A DNA stretch of 33,644 bases from Acetobacter tropicalis (GCF_001580915.1 NZ_LHZQ01000192.1:1-33644); one strand, 5' to 3'; shown: positions 8,154 to 16,387, numbered from the stretch's first letter. Notes: generated from the letters alone by a model not told the origin. Numbers and translations are program-made.

Positions 8154-8305
8154 ATCCCCCCCATTGCCGTCGTTTCCTGCCGGGAAAAGGCCGCGGATTT
8201 TGGGTGCGTCTGGGGCCTTCAGAGTCAGAGGGCTGCGCGGATTTTCGTGACGGGTTGAGAGGGTAGGGGAGAGTCTCCTGTCCGCCCGTCATGGAGTGTT
8301 TCGCC

Positions 8306-10387
8306 ATGGCGACCGCTATTCCCAAAATCAGCCTGAGTTCGTCCCGTGACATCCCGTTCAACCGGCTCGTGCTGTCCCAGTTCAACGTGCGGCGTGTGAA
8401 ATCCGGCCTGTCGATTGAGGAACTGGCCCGCGACATCGAGCGTCGCGGGCTGCTGCAGAGCCTGAACGTCCGTCCTGTCCTTGATGATACCGGGACCGAG
8501 ACCGGTACCTATGAAGTGCCCGCCGGTGGGCGTCGTTTCCGTGCCCTCGAACTGCTGGTGAAGCAGAAAAAACTGGCGAAGACGGCCCCGGTGCCGTGCG
8601 TGGTCCGCGAGGCCGGATCGGCCATTCTCGCCGAGGATGACTCCCTGGCCGAGAACGTCCAGCGTCTGGCCCTGCATCCGCTGGACCAGTTCCGCGCCTT
8701 CCGTGACATGCTGGAGAAGGGCATGTCCGAGGAGGAAATCGCCGCAGCGTTCTTTGTGGCACCGACCGTGGTCAAACAGCGGTTGCGGCTGATGACCGTG
8801 TCCGACAAACTGCTCGATATCTACGAGCAGGATGGCATGAAGCTGGAACAGCTGATGGCTTTTTCCATCAGCGATGACCATGCCCGTCAGGAACAGGTCT
8901 GGGACATCGTGTCCCAGAGCCATAACCGCGAACCCTATGTCATCCGCCGCATGCTGACGGAGAAAACCGTGCGGGCCTCGGACCGTCGCGTGCGCTTCGT
9001 CGGACTGGACGCTTATCTTGCGGCCGGTGGTCCTATCATGCGCGACCTGTTCGAAGTCGATGATGGTGGCTGGCTGCAAGATCCAGCCGTTCTGGACCGG
9101 CTGGTTATGGAAAAGCTGCACGCAGCCGCAGAAGATATCCGTGCAGAGGGCTGGAAATGGGTCGAGGCGGCCCTGTCGTTCCCATGGGGACATACCCGGC
9201 AGTTCGCGGAAATCGACGGCACGGAAGTGCCCCTGACCGAGGACGAAACTGCTCGCCTCGAAGCCCTGCGCGCCGAGCAGGAAACCATCGAGGCTGAATA
9301 CGCCCAGGCCGATGAATATCCGGATGAGGTCGATGCACGGCTGGGCGAGATTGAGAGTGCCATTCTTGCTCTGGAGGAACGACCTCTGGCGTTCGATCCC
9401 GCCGACATGGCGCGAGCCGGGGCTTTTATCAGTCTCGACAGTGATGGCACACTGCAGGTGGAGCGGGGTTTTGTCCTGCCCGAGGATATGCCGGCTGAGC
9501 CGGAAGAGATCGATAACGCCGATAATTCAGATGAATACGAGCACTCCGCGTATGATGGGCGGGATGAACGTATTGCTGATGATGGCGGCGATGCGGGCGG
9601 GGAGGGCAACACCATCTCTCCCGATGTCGACCCCGAGGAAGAAGACGGGATCAAACCGCTGCCTGACCGGCTGCTCACCGAACTGACGGCCTGGCGCACG
9701 CTGGCCCTGCGGGACGCCTTTGCCAGCAACCCGCACATCGCCCTGACGGAACTGCTACACACGCTGGTGCGCGATGTTTACTGGCAGACACCCGGCGCGG
9801 ATTGCCTGGAAGCCTATGTCCGGGAAATCCCGTTGCCGGTCCATTCGCCCGACATGCCGGGCAGTGTGCCAGCTCACGCGCTGCGCCAGCGCAACGAGGG
9901 CTGGAAGCATGATCTGCCGGAAGACGAAGACGCGCTGTGGCGCTGGATCGACGGGCTGGACGACACCAGCCGCATGGCATTGCTGGCGCACTGCCTGTCC
10001 TTCGGGATCAACGCGCTCTATGAGCGCATGCCCTCGTATGGGGCGGTGTCCCAGCGCAGCGTCATCGAGCGGCTTAAGCGTGCAGACCGTCTGGCCACAG
10101 CCCTCAGTCTCGATCTGGGCGAGGCGGGCTGGCAGCCCACGGTCGAGAACTATCTCGGCCGGGTGACCAAGGCGCGTATACTGCAGGCTGTGCGTGAAGC
10201 ACGCGGTGACGAGGTGGCTGGCCGCATCGCCCATCTGAAGAAGCCTGACATGGCGCGCGAGGCCGAGCGGCTGCTCGATGGTTCGGGGTGGTTGCCCGAG
10301 GTATTGCGGACCGTAGGGCTGGCCGATCAGGCACAGGTTGAAACAGTGAGGTCAGGCGGGGATATGGAGGCCATCGCTGCCGAATAG
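8306..10387 (+). CDS. Large ParB-family DNA-binding protein
   Basis: A 693-aa protein with an N-terminal ParB/Srx domain: NVRR at 27-30, GGRRFRA at 74-80 (equivalent of the CTP-binding GERRxRA) and AENVQRLALHPLDQF at 115-129, followed by a helix-turn-helix (about 141-165). The rest, more than 500 residues, is element-specific, with a very acidic stretch at about 395-450. Classical ParB proteins are 280-350 aa, so this is about twice normal length. It is expected to bind DNA in the cytoplasm for partition or gene control. No ParA gene is in the window. I chose ATG 8306 because GGAG at 8293-8296 lies 9 bp upstream; the ATG at 8291 has no SD. A strong terminator follows 28 bp after the stop. Confidence 0.88.
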   Translation: MATAIPKISLSSSRDIPFNRLVLSQFNVRRVKSGLSIEELARDIERRGLLQSLNVRPVLDDTGTETGTYEVPAGGRRFRALELLVKQKKLAKTAPVPCVVREAGSAILAEDDSLAENVQRLALHPLDQFRAFRDMLEKGMSEEEIAAAFFVAPTVVKQRLRLMTVSDKLLDIYEQDGMKLEQLMAFSISDDHARQEQVWDIVSQSHNREPYVIRRMLTEKTVRASDRRVRFVGLDAYLAAGGPIMRDLFEVDDGGWLQDPAVLDRLVMEKLHAAAEDIRAEGWKWVEAALSFPWGHTRQFAEIDGTEVPLTEDETARLEALRAEQETIEAEYAQADEYPDEVDARLGEIESAILALEERPLAFDPADMARAGAFISLDSDGTLQVERGFVLPEDMPAEPEEIDNADNSDEYEHSAYDGRDERIADDGGDAGGEGNTISPDVDPEEEDGIKPLPDRLLTELTAWRTLALRDAFASNPHIALTELLHTLVRDVYWQTPGADCLEAYVREIPLPVHSPDMPGSVPAHALRQRNEGWKHDLPEDEDALWRWIDGLDDTSRMALLAHCLSFGINALYERMPSYGAVSQRSVIERLKRADRLATALSLDLGEAGWQPTVENYLGRVTKARILQAVREARGDEVAGRIAHLKKPDMAREAERLLDGSGWLPEVLRTVGLADQAQVETVRSGGDMEAIAAE

Positions 10388-10415
10388 TGCAATGGATTTT
10401 TGGAATAGTGAGACA

Positions 10416-10446
10416 GCGGCTTCCGGTGCCCGGAAGCCGCTTTTTT
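10416..10446 (+). terminator. Rho-independent terminator after parB
   Basis: A perfect 10-bp stem GCGGCTTCCG (10416-10425) / CGGAAGCCGC (10431-10440), extendable by one pair, is followed directly by TTTTTT. It isolates the parB transcript from the DUF932 gene. Confidence 0.9.
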
Positions 10447-10525
10447 CATGTCCGGCGCCCCGGAAAGAGGGAGAGGTCGGCTTCGCCTCTGGTGCCGAAT
10501 AACCGGCATCAGAGGAGAGTTTTCC

Positions 10526-11728
10526 ATGACCACAACCACCATTCTTCCCCCTGCGTCCCGTGGCGCCGCGTCTGGCGGCTTTCGGATCGATCCTTCCTGC
10601 GGCGAACGCAGCGCCCGCGTTTCGTCCGAGTGGTTTTCCCGCCCCGATGACGAGCGATATCTCTCGCTGTCCGATCTGCATGCCGCCACACTTGCCCGTG
10701 CCGAGCGCGCTACGGCCCGCACGGTGGAGAGCCGAGCCATTCGCGTGGAGGCGTCGCGCGACAATGCCGAGCGCCTGATCCTGAGCGTACCGGGGCAGAA
10801 TGACCCGATTGCCCCCACCCACTGGTCCTTCGGTCAGATGTGCAGCCTGGTCGGCGCGCCCTCCTCCTATCTGCGCAATCTTCCGGCTCCCCTGGCGGCG
10901 ATCAACCTGCAGCACGGGCTGCTGTCGCACCGGGCCGAACTGCTCAAAACGCTGGAAACCGAAGACGGTCGGGTAGAACTGCGCGCGGTCACGGGGCCAG
11001 ATTACGGTCGCATCTGGGACCATGAACTGGTCGGGGCGGTGCGCAAGATCGCTGGCGATGGCACGGGCGATACCAACTGGAAGGTGCCGGGTGTGATCGA
11101 CTGGGCCAACATGACCCATAATCCCTATGTCGACATCACCAGGGAGACCACCACGCTCTATGCATCAGACAGGGATGTGTTCCTGTTCCTTGTGGACGAC
11201 ACGCACCCCATTGAAGCGGGACGCCTGCCCAACGGCGACCCCGATCTCTATTTCCGGGGCTTCTATGCCTGGAATTCGGAGGTTGGCAGCAAGAGTCTTG
11301 GTATTGCGTCGTTTTATCTGCGCGGAGTGTGTCAAAATCGTATGTTGTGGGGCGTCGAAAATTTCGAACAGATCACGATCCGGCATAGCAAGTTTGCTGC
11401 TTCCCGTTTCGTGCATCAGGCTACACCGGCGCTGCGGAATTTCGCCACGGCCAGCCCGGCCTCATTCGTCTCTGGCATTCAGGCCTCTCGCAAGGCGCTG
11501 GTGGCCAGAATAGATGACGATCGGGAAAGTTTCCTGCGTCGTCGTGGGTTCTCCAAACCGGAAACTACAAAGATCATTGAAACGGTCTTGCATGAGGAAG
11601 GGCGCAAGCCTGAGAGCGTGTTCGATTTTGTGCAGGGGATCACCGCACTGGCGCGGACGAAGACCAACCAGGACACGCGGCTTGATCTTGAGGGCAGGGC
11701 ACGCAAGCTGATGGAAAAGGTCGGATGA
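10526..11728 (+). CDS. DUF932 domain protein
   Basis: A 400-aa protein of the DUF932 family (phage/plasmid-like proteins with no settled function) found in large plasmids and ICEs. Typical segments are WSFGQMCSLVGAPSSYLRNLPA (about 118-140), ELRAVTGPDYGRIWDHELV (about 180), the DRDVFLFLVDD core, and FYAWNSEVGSKSLGIASFYLRGVCQNRMLWG in the middle. The start is ATG 10526, placed by AGAGGAGAG at 10511-10519; longer frames to 10448 lack an SD and overlap the parB terminator side. It stands as its own transcription unit between two terminators. Its abundance in mobile elements suggests a role in element maintenance or host interaction, which is unproven. Confidence 0.88.
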   Translation: MTTTTILPPASRGAASGGFRIDPSCGERSARVSSEWFSRPDDERYLSLSDLHAATLARAERATARTVESRAIRVEASRDNAERLILSVPGQNDPIAPTHWSFGQMCSLVGAPSSYLRNLPAPLAAINLQHGLLSHRAELLKTLETEDGRVELRAVTGPDYGRIWDHELVGAVRKIAGDGTGDTNWKVPGVIDWANMTHNPYVDITRETTTLYASDRDVFLFLVDDTHPIEAGRLPNGDPDLYFRGFYAWNSEVGSKSLGIASFYLRGVCQNRMLWGVENFEQITIRHSKFAASRFVHQATPALRNFATASPASFVSGIQASRKALVARIDDDRESFLRRRGFSKPETTKIIETVLHEEGRKPESVFDFVQGITALARTKTNQDTRLDLEGRARKLMEKVG

Positions 11729-11765
11729 ACGCGCCCATCATCATAAACCGGCATGATGGGGAAGG

Positions 11766-11792
11766 GGCGGCGGACAAGGTCCGCCGCCTTTT
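11766..11792 (+). terminator. Rho-independent terminator after DUF932 gene
   Basis: GGCGGCGGA (11766-11774) pairs with TCCGCCGCC (11780-11788), with one more C-G pair inside and a tiny loop, followed by TTTTGT. It lies 37 bp after the DUF932 stop and just before the convergent HU gene. The opposite strand lacks a T-run, so it mainly serves the rightward transcript. Confidence 0.85.
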
Positions 11793-11805
11793 GTCTGTCG
11801 GCAGG

Positions 11806-12081
11806 TCAGTCGTTCAGGCTGTCCTTGAGCGCCTTGGCAGGCGTGAAGGCCAGCTTGCGCGAGGCTGCGATCTGGATGGTCGCACCCGTGGCCGGGTTGC
11901 GGCCTTCGCGGGCGGCGACTTCCCTGACCTTGAACTTGCCGAAGTTCGGCAGGGTGATTTCATCACCGGCCTTGGCGGCAGTGGTCATCGCCTCGACCAA
12001 GGCGTCCAGCACCTTGCGGGTATCGGTTTTGCTCGTGTCGGTGGTGGTGGCGATATGATCGACCAGATCGGCAATCTTCAT
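11806..12081 (-). CDS. HU-family DNA-binding protein
   Basis: A 91-aa histone-like protein of standard HU length. It begins MKIADLVDHIATTTDTSK, has the dimerisation helices, the LPNFGKFKVREVAAREGRNP segment (about residues 44-63) and the NPATGATIQI beta-arm (with the conserved Pro that kinks DNA), and ends in a basic helix (FTPAKALKDSLND). HU bends and compacts DNA and assists replication initiation and recombination. The start at 12081 is supported by AAAGGA 7-8 bases upstream; an in-frame ATG six codons earlier is less well placed. It is transcribed against its neighbours, divergently from the Toprim gene. Confidence 0.95.
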   Translation of the reverse strand: MKIADLVDHIATTTDTSKTDTRKVLDALVEAMTTAAKAGDEITLPNFGKFKVREVAAREGRNPATGATIQIAASRKLAFTPAKALKDSLND

Positions 12082-12170
12082 GAAACTATCCTTTTGCATT
12101 CGGGCCTGTGCCCGTTGTCTCTGCCGTTACGGGGGAATCATGGCGGCATCAAGCCTGCAGGGAGGGTGAG

Positions 12171-13250
12171 ATGACCAATGCGCAGTCATGGGATGCTGGC
12201 GATCTGGCCCGCAGGCTGGCTGAAAATGCCGAGGCGGTGTGTCGCCATTACCTTTCAGCCGGGCGACGGCACGGCAATTACTGGCTGGTCGGGGATGTTC
12301 ATAACACCCCGGGGCGGTCGCTCTATGTCCGCCTGCATGGTGGTCTGGACGGGCGTGATCGCGCGGGTAAATGGACGGATGGCGCGACGGGGCAGCATGG
12401 CGATCTGCTCGACATCATCCGAGAAAGCCTCGGGCTGCTGGATTTTCGCGCTGTCGCCGACGAGGCCCGGCGCTTTCTCTGCCTGCCGCAGTCCGAGCCA
12501 CGATCGGCCCCTGATCGCGGCCGTTCCCATGCGTTCAGCCACGATACTTCGGGGCAGGCATCTGGCACCTCAGACGCCGCACGTCGGCTCTGGGCCATGT
12601 CACGCCCGATCGCCGGCACGCTGGCGGAAACCTGGCTGCGGCATCGTGACCTGACCCGCCTGGCGGACCTGTCATCCCTGTGTTTCCACCCCGACTGCTA
12701 CTATCGCGCCGACACTGACAGTCCGACCGAGACATGGCCCGCGCTGATTTCCGCCGTGACCGACCTGGATGGCCGTGTTGCCGGCATCCATCGCACCTGG
12801 CTGGCGCGCAACGGAAAGGGCAAGGCGCCAGTCGAAATGCCGCGTCGGGCCATGGGCGACCTGCTTGGCAATGCCGTGCGCTTTGGCGCGGTGTCCGACG
12901 TTCTGGCGGCGGGCGAGGGGATCGAGACGGTGCTCTCGCTCCATGAGATCATGCCCGCTCTGCCACTGGCCGCCTGCCTGTCCTCGGCGCATCTCGCCGC
13001 CATGGCGTTTCCGCCTACGCTGCGCCGCCTCTATGTGCTGCGCGATGACGATCCGGCCGGGGATCATGCGGTAGCGACCCTGCAGGCCCGCACGCAGGAG
13101 GCCGGGATCGAGTGCCTCGTGCTGTCACCGCGTCTGGCGGATTTCAACGATGATCTCCGCTATCTCGGGCGTGGCGCGATGCGGGCGATCCTGCATTCCC
13201 AGCTTGCCCCGCAGGACGTGGCGCGGTTCCTGCATCCGGTCATGCACTGA
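12171..13250 (+). CDS. Toprim/DUF7146 primase-like protein
   Basis: A 359-aa plasmid-type primase or Toprim protein. The N-terminal half (about 1-110) carries a zinc-finger-less primase-like region (GKWTDGATGQHGDLLDIIR, 67-85) and the C-terminal half the Toprim fold: AGEGIET at 247-253 (catalytic Glu249) and LRDDDPAGD at 290-298 (metal-binding Asp292-Asp294). Toprim proteins use these acids to bind Mg2+ in primases and nicking enzymes. In conjugative elements such enzymes can prime the incoming strand; that is inferred. ATG 12171 has GGAGGG five bases upstream (12161-12166). It is divergent from HU. Confidence 0.87.
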   Translation: MTNAQSWDAGDLARRLAENAEAVCRHYLSAGRRHGNYWLVGDVHNTPGRSLYVRLHGGLDGRDRAGKWTDGATGQHGDLLDIIRESLGLLDFRAVADEARRFLCLPQSEPRSAPDRGRSHAFSHDTSGQASGTSDAARRLWAMSRPIAGTLAETWLRHRDLTRLADLSSLCFHPDCYYRADTDSPTETWPALISAVTDLDGRVAGIHRTWLARNGKGKAPVEMPRRAMGDLLGNAVRFGAVSDVLAAGEGIETVLSLHEIMPALPLAACLSSAHLAAMAFPPTLRRLYVLRDDDPAGDHAVATLQARTQEAGIECLVLSPRLADFNDDLRYLGRGAMRAILHSQLAPQDVARFLHPVMH

Positions 13251-13560
13251 GGCGGGCCGGGAAGGGGGTGTGAGGGTCTTCTTTTTTCCAGTGTGACGCG
13301 GGGGGTGTCCCGTTTCCGGATGGGGCGCGCCCGCGGCCTTTCTGGAAGGGGAGCGGGCGTCAGCCAGACCGGGCCTGCAATGGCGGAGACGGCTATTTTC
13401 CGCCGCGCGTGCCGCGCTTTGCATCGCGAAGCAAAATAGCCGTCTCCCTGCCATCCTCCACTGCGTTTCGGCCGCGCGCGGTTCCGGCCCGGCCTTCGTC
13501 TGCCGCTATCCGCCCCCGGAAAGGCCGCGAGGGGCGCGGCCAGAACCGGAGGACAGACCC
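13251..13560. other. Gene-free region with long inverted repeat (element A)
   Basis: This 310-bp gap carries a perfect 15-bp inverted repeat, GGAGACGGCTATTTT (13385-13399) and AAAATAGCCGTCTCC (13433-13447), with a 33-base loop that itself holds an inner stem (GCTTTGC, ATC, GCGAAGC with one G-T pair). Directly after the right arm lies a 28-nt segment (13446-13473) shared, with about five differences, with the region before the first DUF736 gene. No T-run follows, so it is not a simple terminator. The DUF2493 ribosome binding site GGAGG ends the region. Confidence 0.7.
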
Positions 13561-14496
13561 ATGACCCGCACACAGGACGATTTCGAACCCGCACACGCCA
13601 CCTCTTCCACCGCCCACGTGCTGGCCGAACTCCAGCTTTATGGCCATCGTCCCTTCGAGGACGAACCGGACCCGAGGCCGCTGCCCGACGCCAGCCAGAT
13701 CGAGGGCGCGGTTGCCGATATCTTCGACGCCCTGTCAGCCACGCTGACCGAAACCCGGCTGGAGCCCGATCTCGAACCGCTGCTCTGGTCCACGGTCAAC
13801 GTCTTCCACCGCATGGTCGGGCAGGTCGAGCGCGATCTTGACCGCAACGAGGTGGCGCAGAAACGCAGCCAGCAGGAACAGGATGGCAGCGAGATCCGCT
13901 CGGTGGAACTGGAACGCCTCATTGCTGAAGGGCTGACCCTGCTGGAGCGACGCAACGCGTACGAGATCTTCCGCGACCTCGCCTGCGACCAGTTCGAACG
14001 TCTGACGATGTCGCCCTGGCGGCCACGCTCCGGCTCGCTGGTCAGTCGCAGCACCCTGACGGCCTCCATGATCGACAGCCGTGATTTCCTCAACGCCCGC
14101 AGGAAAGCTGAAACGGAACTGCTGGTGCCGACCGGCCCCAAGATCGCAGTCACGGGCGGTCCTGATTACGAGGACCATCTCCTGATCTGGAAGCGTCTGG
14201 ACAAGGTGCGCGAGAAGCATCCCGACATGGTGCTGCTGCACGGCGGCTCGCCGAAGGGGGCGGAATTCATCGCCTCCCGCTGGGCTGATCACCGGCAGGT
14301 TGCCCAGATCGCCTTCAAGCCGGACTGGAACCGGCACGGCAAGGCCGCCCCGTTCCGGCGCAACGACGCCCTGCTGAAAGTCCTGCCCATCGGGGTCATG
14401 GTGTTTCCGGGATCGGGTATTCAGGACAATCTGGCCGACAAGGCCAAACAGATGGGCATCCCGGTCTGGAGGTTCTACAGGGAGGCTGGCGCATGA
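13561..14496 (+). CDS. DUF2493 (SLOG-fold) protein
   Basis: A 311-aa protein. Residues about 190-305 form the DUF2493 domain, a SLOG/YpsA-like Rossmann fold: KIAVTGGPDYEDH near 193, VLLHGGSPKGAEFIASRWA near 225, and VMVFPGSGIQDNLADKAKQMGIPVWR near 280, the glycine-rich loops that bind a nucleotide-derived ligand in this superfamily. The N-terminal 190 residues are helical, charged and specific to ICE versions. SLOG proteins are proposed sensors or processors of nucleotide ligands; no reaction is known for DUF2493. The start is supported by CCGGAGGAC 8 bases upstream. It follows palindromic element A. Confidence 0.88.
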   Translation: MTRTQDDFEPAHATSSTAHVLAELQLYGHRPFEDEPDPRPLPDASQIEGAVADIFDALSATLTETRLEPDLEPLLWSTVNVFHRMVGQVERDLDRNEVAQKRSQQEQDGSEIRSVELERLIAEGLTLLERRNAYEIFRDLACDQFERLTMSPWRPRSGSLVSRSTLTASMIDSRDFLNARRKAETELLVPTGPKIAVTGGPDYEDHLLIWKRLDKVREKHPDMVLLHGGSPKGAEFIASRWADHRQVAQIAFKPDWNRHGKAAPFRRNDALLKVLPIGVMVFPGSGIQDNLADKAKQMGIPVWRFYREAGA

Positions 14497-15223
14497 GCGC
14501 CAGTATCCGGTCTGTTTATGGATGCGAGCTGCAGCATAACGTGGGGCTCCCTGTTTCCAGCGGGCCTACCTGACCGAAGCACGTCTACCTGCGCCCGGAA
14601 GGCTCCGCCGGGAAAGACCGACGGGATGGATCAGGGGCTGTTCCCATTCCTGTTGCGGGCATGGTCCATGGGGGAAAGGCCCTGTTTTTGTCATCGGTGA
14701 CATGGTCAGGACAGCAGTGGCGAAAGAGGGATCGTCCAGACTGCTTCGATGGAGCGCGCTGTGTTGGGGGCAGGGCCATGCGACGCGACGCGAACGTGCC
14801 CATAAACAGCCGCTGATGATGGGCATAATGCCGGATTGGCTGTGGAAACGACCACCAGCTTTTGCAGAGCCTTTTAACGGGCAGAGTCAATTTCGCTCCA
14901 GACAGCATGGCCCCACCTTTGTGGGCCGGTCATGCCGGCATCGTATCTCCTGGGGGCTGTCGGGTCCGCACACCATGGCCTCTGTCGGATGGCTGATCTA
15001 GCCGAAGACCGGCTACGCCTCGATCGGCTGGCCGCAACGGCGTTCCAGAACTTTCTTCCCCTGACGGCTGCGCCGTCATTCCTCGCGAGCCAAGAAAGTT
15101 CCGGCCCTGCCGTCCTCCGCTGCGCTGCGGCCCCTGCGGGGTGCTCTGCCGCTCGCCTCCGGCTGGTCGATCGCCATCGAGGCCACGGTGGTCGCGGCCC
15201 GATAACAGCATGGAGATACGACA
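14497..15223. other. Gene-free region, 727 bp, with nested palindrome (element B)
   Basis: I find no convincing gene here: the frames present lack ribosome binding sites, domains and typical codon use. Structures seen are a GGCCCCACCTTTGTGGGCC hairpin near 14910 and, at 15048-15101, an inverted repeat GAACTTTCTT / AAGAAAGTTC (15048-15057, 15092-15101) whose loop holds a second perfect hairpin GACGGC-tgc-GCCGTC (15064-15078). After its right arm comes a 28-nt segment (about 15105-15132) related to the one in element A. The end of the region is the 5' untranslated part of the first DUF736 gene, with GGAG at about 15212. Confidence 0.55.
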
Positions 15224-15547
15224 ATGGCTAACATCGGTTCCTTCAAGAAGGTGGGCGAAGGCTTCGAAGGCGAAATCGTCACCCTGGCCCTGCAGGCCCG
15301 CAACGTCCGTCTGGTGGCCGAAACCAACCGCGCCAACGACAACGCCCCCAACTACCGCGTCTATCTCGGGCGCGTGGAACTGGGCGCCGCATGGACCCGC
15401 CGTTCCAGCGAAGGCCGCACCTATCTGAGCCTGAAGCTGGACGATCCTTCTTTCGCCGCCCCGATCTTCGCCAACCTGTTCACCGACGAGGAAGGCGAGG
15501 GCTACTCCCTTATCTGGACCCGGCCCCGCAGCCGGAACGGGGACTGA
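15224..15547 (+). CDS. DUF736 protein, copy 1
   Basis: A 107-aa protein of the DUF736 family, small beta-rich proteins of unknown function common on alphaproteobacterial plasmids and ICEs. Typical segments: N-terminal MANIGSFKK, TLALQARNVRLVAE (about 20-33), APNYRVYLGRVELGAAW (about 41-57), LKLDDPSFAAPIFANLF (about 70-86) and a C-terminal YSLIWTRP. A second, diverged copy is encoded at 19987-20328. The start has GGAG about 8 bases upstream, and a GC-rich hairpin follows the stop by 15 bp. Confidence 0.92.
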   Translation: MANIGSFKKVGEGFEGEIVTLALQARNVRLVAETNRANDNAPNYRVYLGRVELGAAWTRRSSEGRTYLSLKLDDPSFAAPIFANLFTDEEGEGYSLIWTRPRSRNGD

Positions 15548-15562
15548 ACCTCCCACGACCAA

Positions 15563-15587
15563 CCCCGCCCGGTCTCTCCGGGCGGGG
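15563..15587 (+). terminator. Stem-loop after DUF736 copy 1, probable terminator
   Basis: A perfect 10-bp stem CCCCGCCCGG (15563-15572) / CCGGGCGGGG (15578-15587) with loop TCTCT stands 15 bp after the stop codon. The downstream sequence CCTTCCGGGTTTTCT is only weakly T-rich, so termination may be partial. Confidence 0.6.
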
Positions 15588-15884
15588 CCTTCCGGGTTTT
15601 CTGGCGGGCTCTTCCAGGGCGCGGGCGATCGTGCTGGTCGCCCGACGTGAGACGCAGGAAGAACAAGAGGCTTTCCCTCAGCCTTCCCATTGTACCATGC
15701 GCGAGGGCAAACCGCGTCAAGGACGCGCGGTGCCCCCAATTTTGCCCGACGCACCCTTCGGGCACGCCAGACAAAATCGGCTCCCCCACGCGCCGGCAAG
15801 CCGGTCGCCTGCGGCGATCCCTGACCCAGTCTGCCCCGGCATGAGCCGTCCGTCCTGTCTTCGAGAAACGAAAGAAGCAGGACG
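15588..15884. other. Gene-free region with stacked hairpins (element C)
   Basis: About 300 bp without a gene. It holds a hairpin at 15706-15734 (GGCA..CCGCGTC / GACGCG..GG..TGCC, small loop) and, right after it, a nested palindrome: outer arms CCAATTTTG (15736-15744) / CAAAATCGG (15772-15780, one G-T pair), inner arms GCCCGA / TCGGGC (15744-15749 and 15759-15764). This is the same outer-AT, inner-GC design as elements A and B, though with unrelated bases. It leads into the 51-aa gene at 15885. Confidence 0.5.
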
Positions 15885-16040
15885 ATGACCACGCTACACG
15901 ACCATATCCAGATGCTGCGCGCCGAACTGAGCAGCTTTCATCTCAGCCGTCGCGAGCGCCGGCAGATCGAGCGAGAACTGAAAGAGGCGCTTGCACAACA
16001 GACCCGTATCGAATCACACAGGCCGCCACCGCCCCATTGA
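15885..16040 (+). CDS. Small conserved-looking helical protein (51 aa)
   Basis: A 51-residue frame starting MTTLHDHIQMLRAELSSFHL and continuing SRRERRQIERELKEALAQQ before a proline-rich tail RPPPPH. The spacing of hydrophobic residues and the charged heptads predict two antiparallel helices, a pattern usual for small helper proteins of these elements. A weak SD (GCAGGACG) precedes the ATG. No function is recognised. It ends 27 bp before the stop of the convergent xre gene. Confidence 0.6.
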   Translation: MTTLHDHIQMLRAELSSFHLSRRERRQIERELKEALAQQTRIESHRPPPPH

Positions 16041-16066
16041 GGGCGGATACGGCAGGGTGAGGAAGC

Positions 16067-16300
16067 CTATTTCTGATCGTCCGTCGGGAAATGGCTTTCG
16101 TCCAGTAGCGCGGCCGGCCGCACGCCCAGCGCCTGCGACGCATGCCACAGCGAAAGCAGCGTTGCGTTCTGGCGTCCTGTCTCGATCCAGCTGATATAGG
16201 CGCGGTCCACGCCCATCCGTTCCGCCAGAGCCTCCTGGCTGAGACCGGCGGCGCGTCGCAGGCGCCTCACGTTCGCGCCGAAAAGTCCTCGGATGTCCAT
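16067..16300 (-). CDS. XRE-family HTH repressor
   Basis: A 77-aa Cro/CI-type regulator. The helix-turn-helix is at about 18-45 (LSQEALAERMGVDRAYISWIETGRQNATL), with the usual hydrophobic core, and the protein ends in a short acidic tail. Length is that of a bare DNA-binding domain, so it likely works as a dimer without a ligand domain. It is transcribed against the main gene direction from a promoter about 40 bp upstream that overlaps palindromic repeats, so autoregulation and control of the divergent rightward genes are likely. Close relatives in other ICEs repress transfer; for this protein that is inferred. Confidence 0.92.
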   Translation of the reverse strand: MDIRGLFGANVRRLRRAAGLSQEALAERMGVDRAYISWIETGRQNATLLSLWHASQALGVRPAALLDESHFPTDDQK

Positions 16301-16320
16301 CCGCAGGATAGGAACGATTT

Positions 16321-16351
16321 GTGTATTATCGCGCTACGTATTATAATACAC
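16321..16351. promoter_or_regulatory. Overlapping divergent promoters and operator of xre
   Basis: A perfect 12-bp palindrome GTATTATAATAC (16338-16349) contains a consensus TATAAT on both strands (16342-16347 plus strand; 16340-16345 minus strand). A further GTATTAT half-site lies at 16323-16329, so GTGTATTAT / ATAATACAC (16321-16329, 16343-16351) also form a 9-bp inverted repeat. The minus-strand -10 is 40 bp before the xre ATG. A repressor bound here would block both promoters. Confidence 0.65.
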
Positions 16352-16387
16352 GGGCGGCTTTTCTTCCGCCGGAGTGATGTGCCGCAC

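Larger units (their letters stand above)
7529..8305. other. Gene-free region between herA and parB
   Basis: No supported gene is seen in these about 770 bp. The part at 7600-7860 has ICE-like GC and contains short frames with compositions typical of degenerate or repeated intergenic DNA (for example a reverse-strand segment reading SVKADVGVLPQPPPE), perhaps a relic. It also holds a perfect 10-bp stem hairpin. From about 7945 to 8030 the DNA turns very AT-rich. From 8110 the GC rises again, with repeated ACCGGA motifs before parB. The region probably joins the inserted defence cargo to the ICE backbone. Confidence 0.5.

Noticed and set aside
8225..9193. 322-codon reverse-strand open frame
   Set aside because: Antisense to parB domain-coding sequence; composition is that of a shadow frame.
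14585..14908. 107-codon reverse-strand frame in the gene-free region
   Set aside because: No SD, no domain and unusual composition; could be a relic, but not supportable as a gene.
14932..15231. 99-codon forward frame before DUF736
   Set aside because: Runs through nested palindrome B and overlaps the DUF736 start; likely chance frame in conserved GC-rich non-coding DNA.
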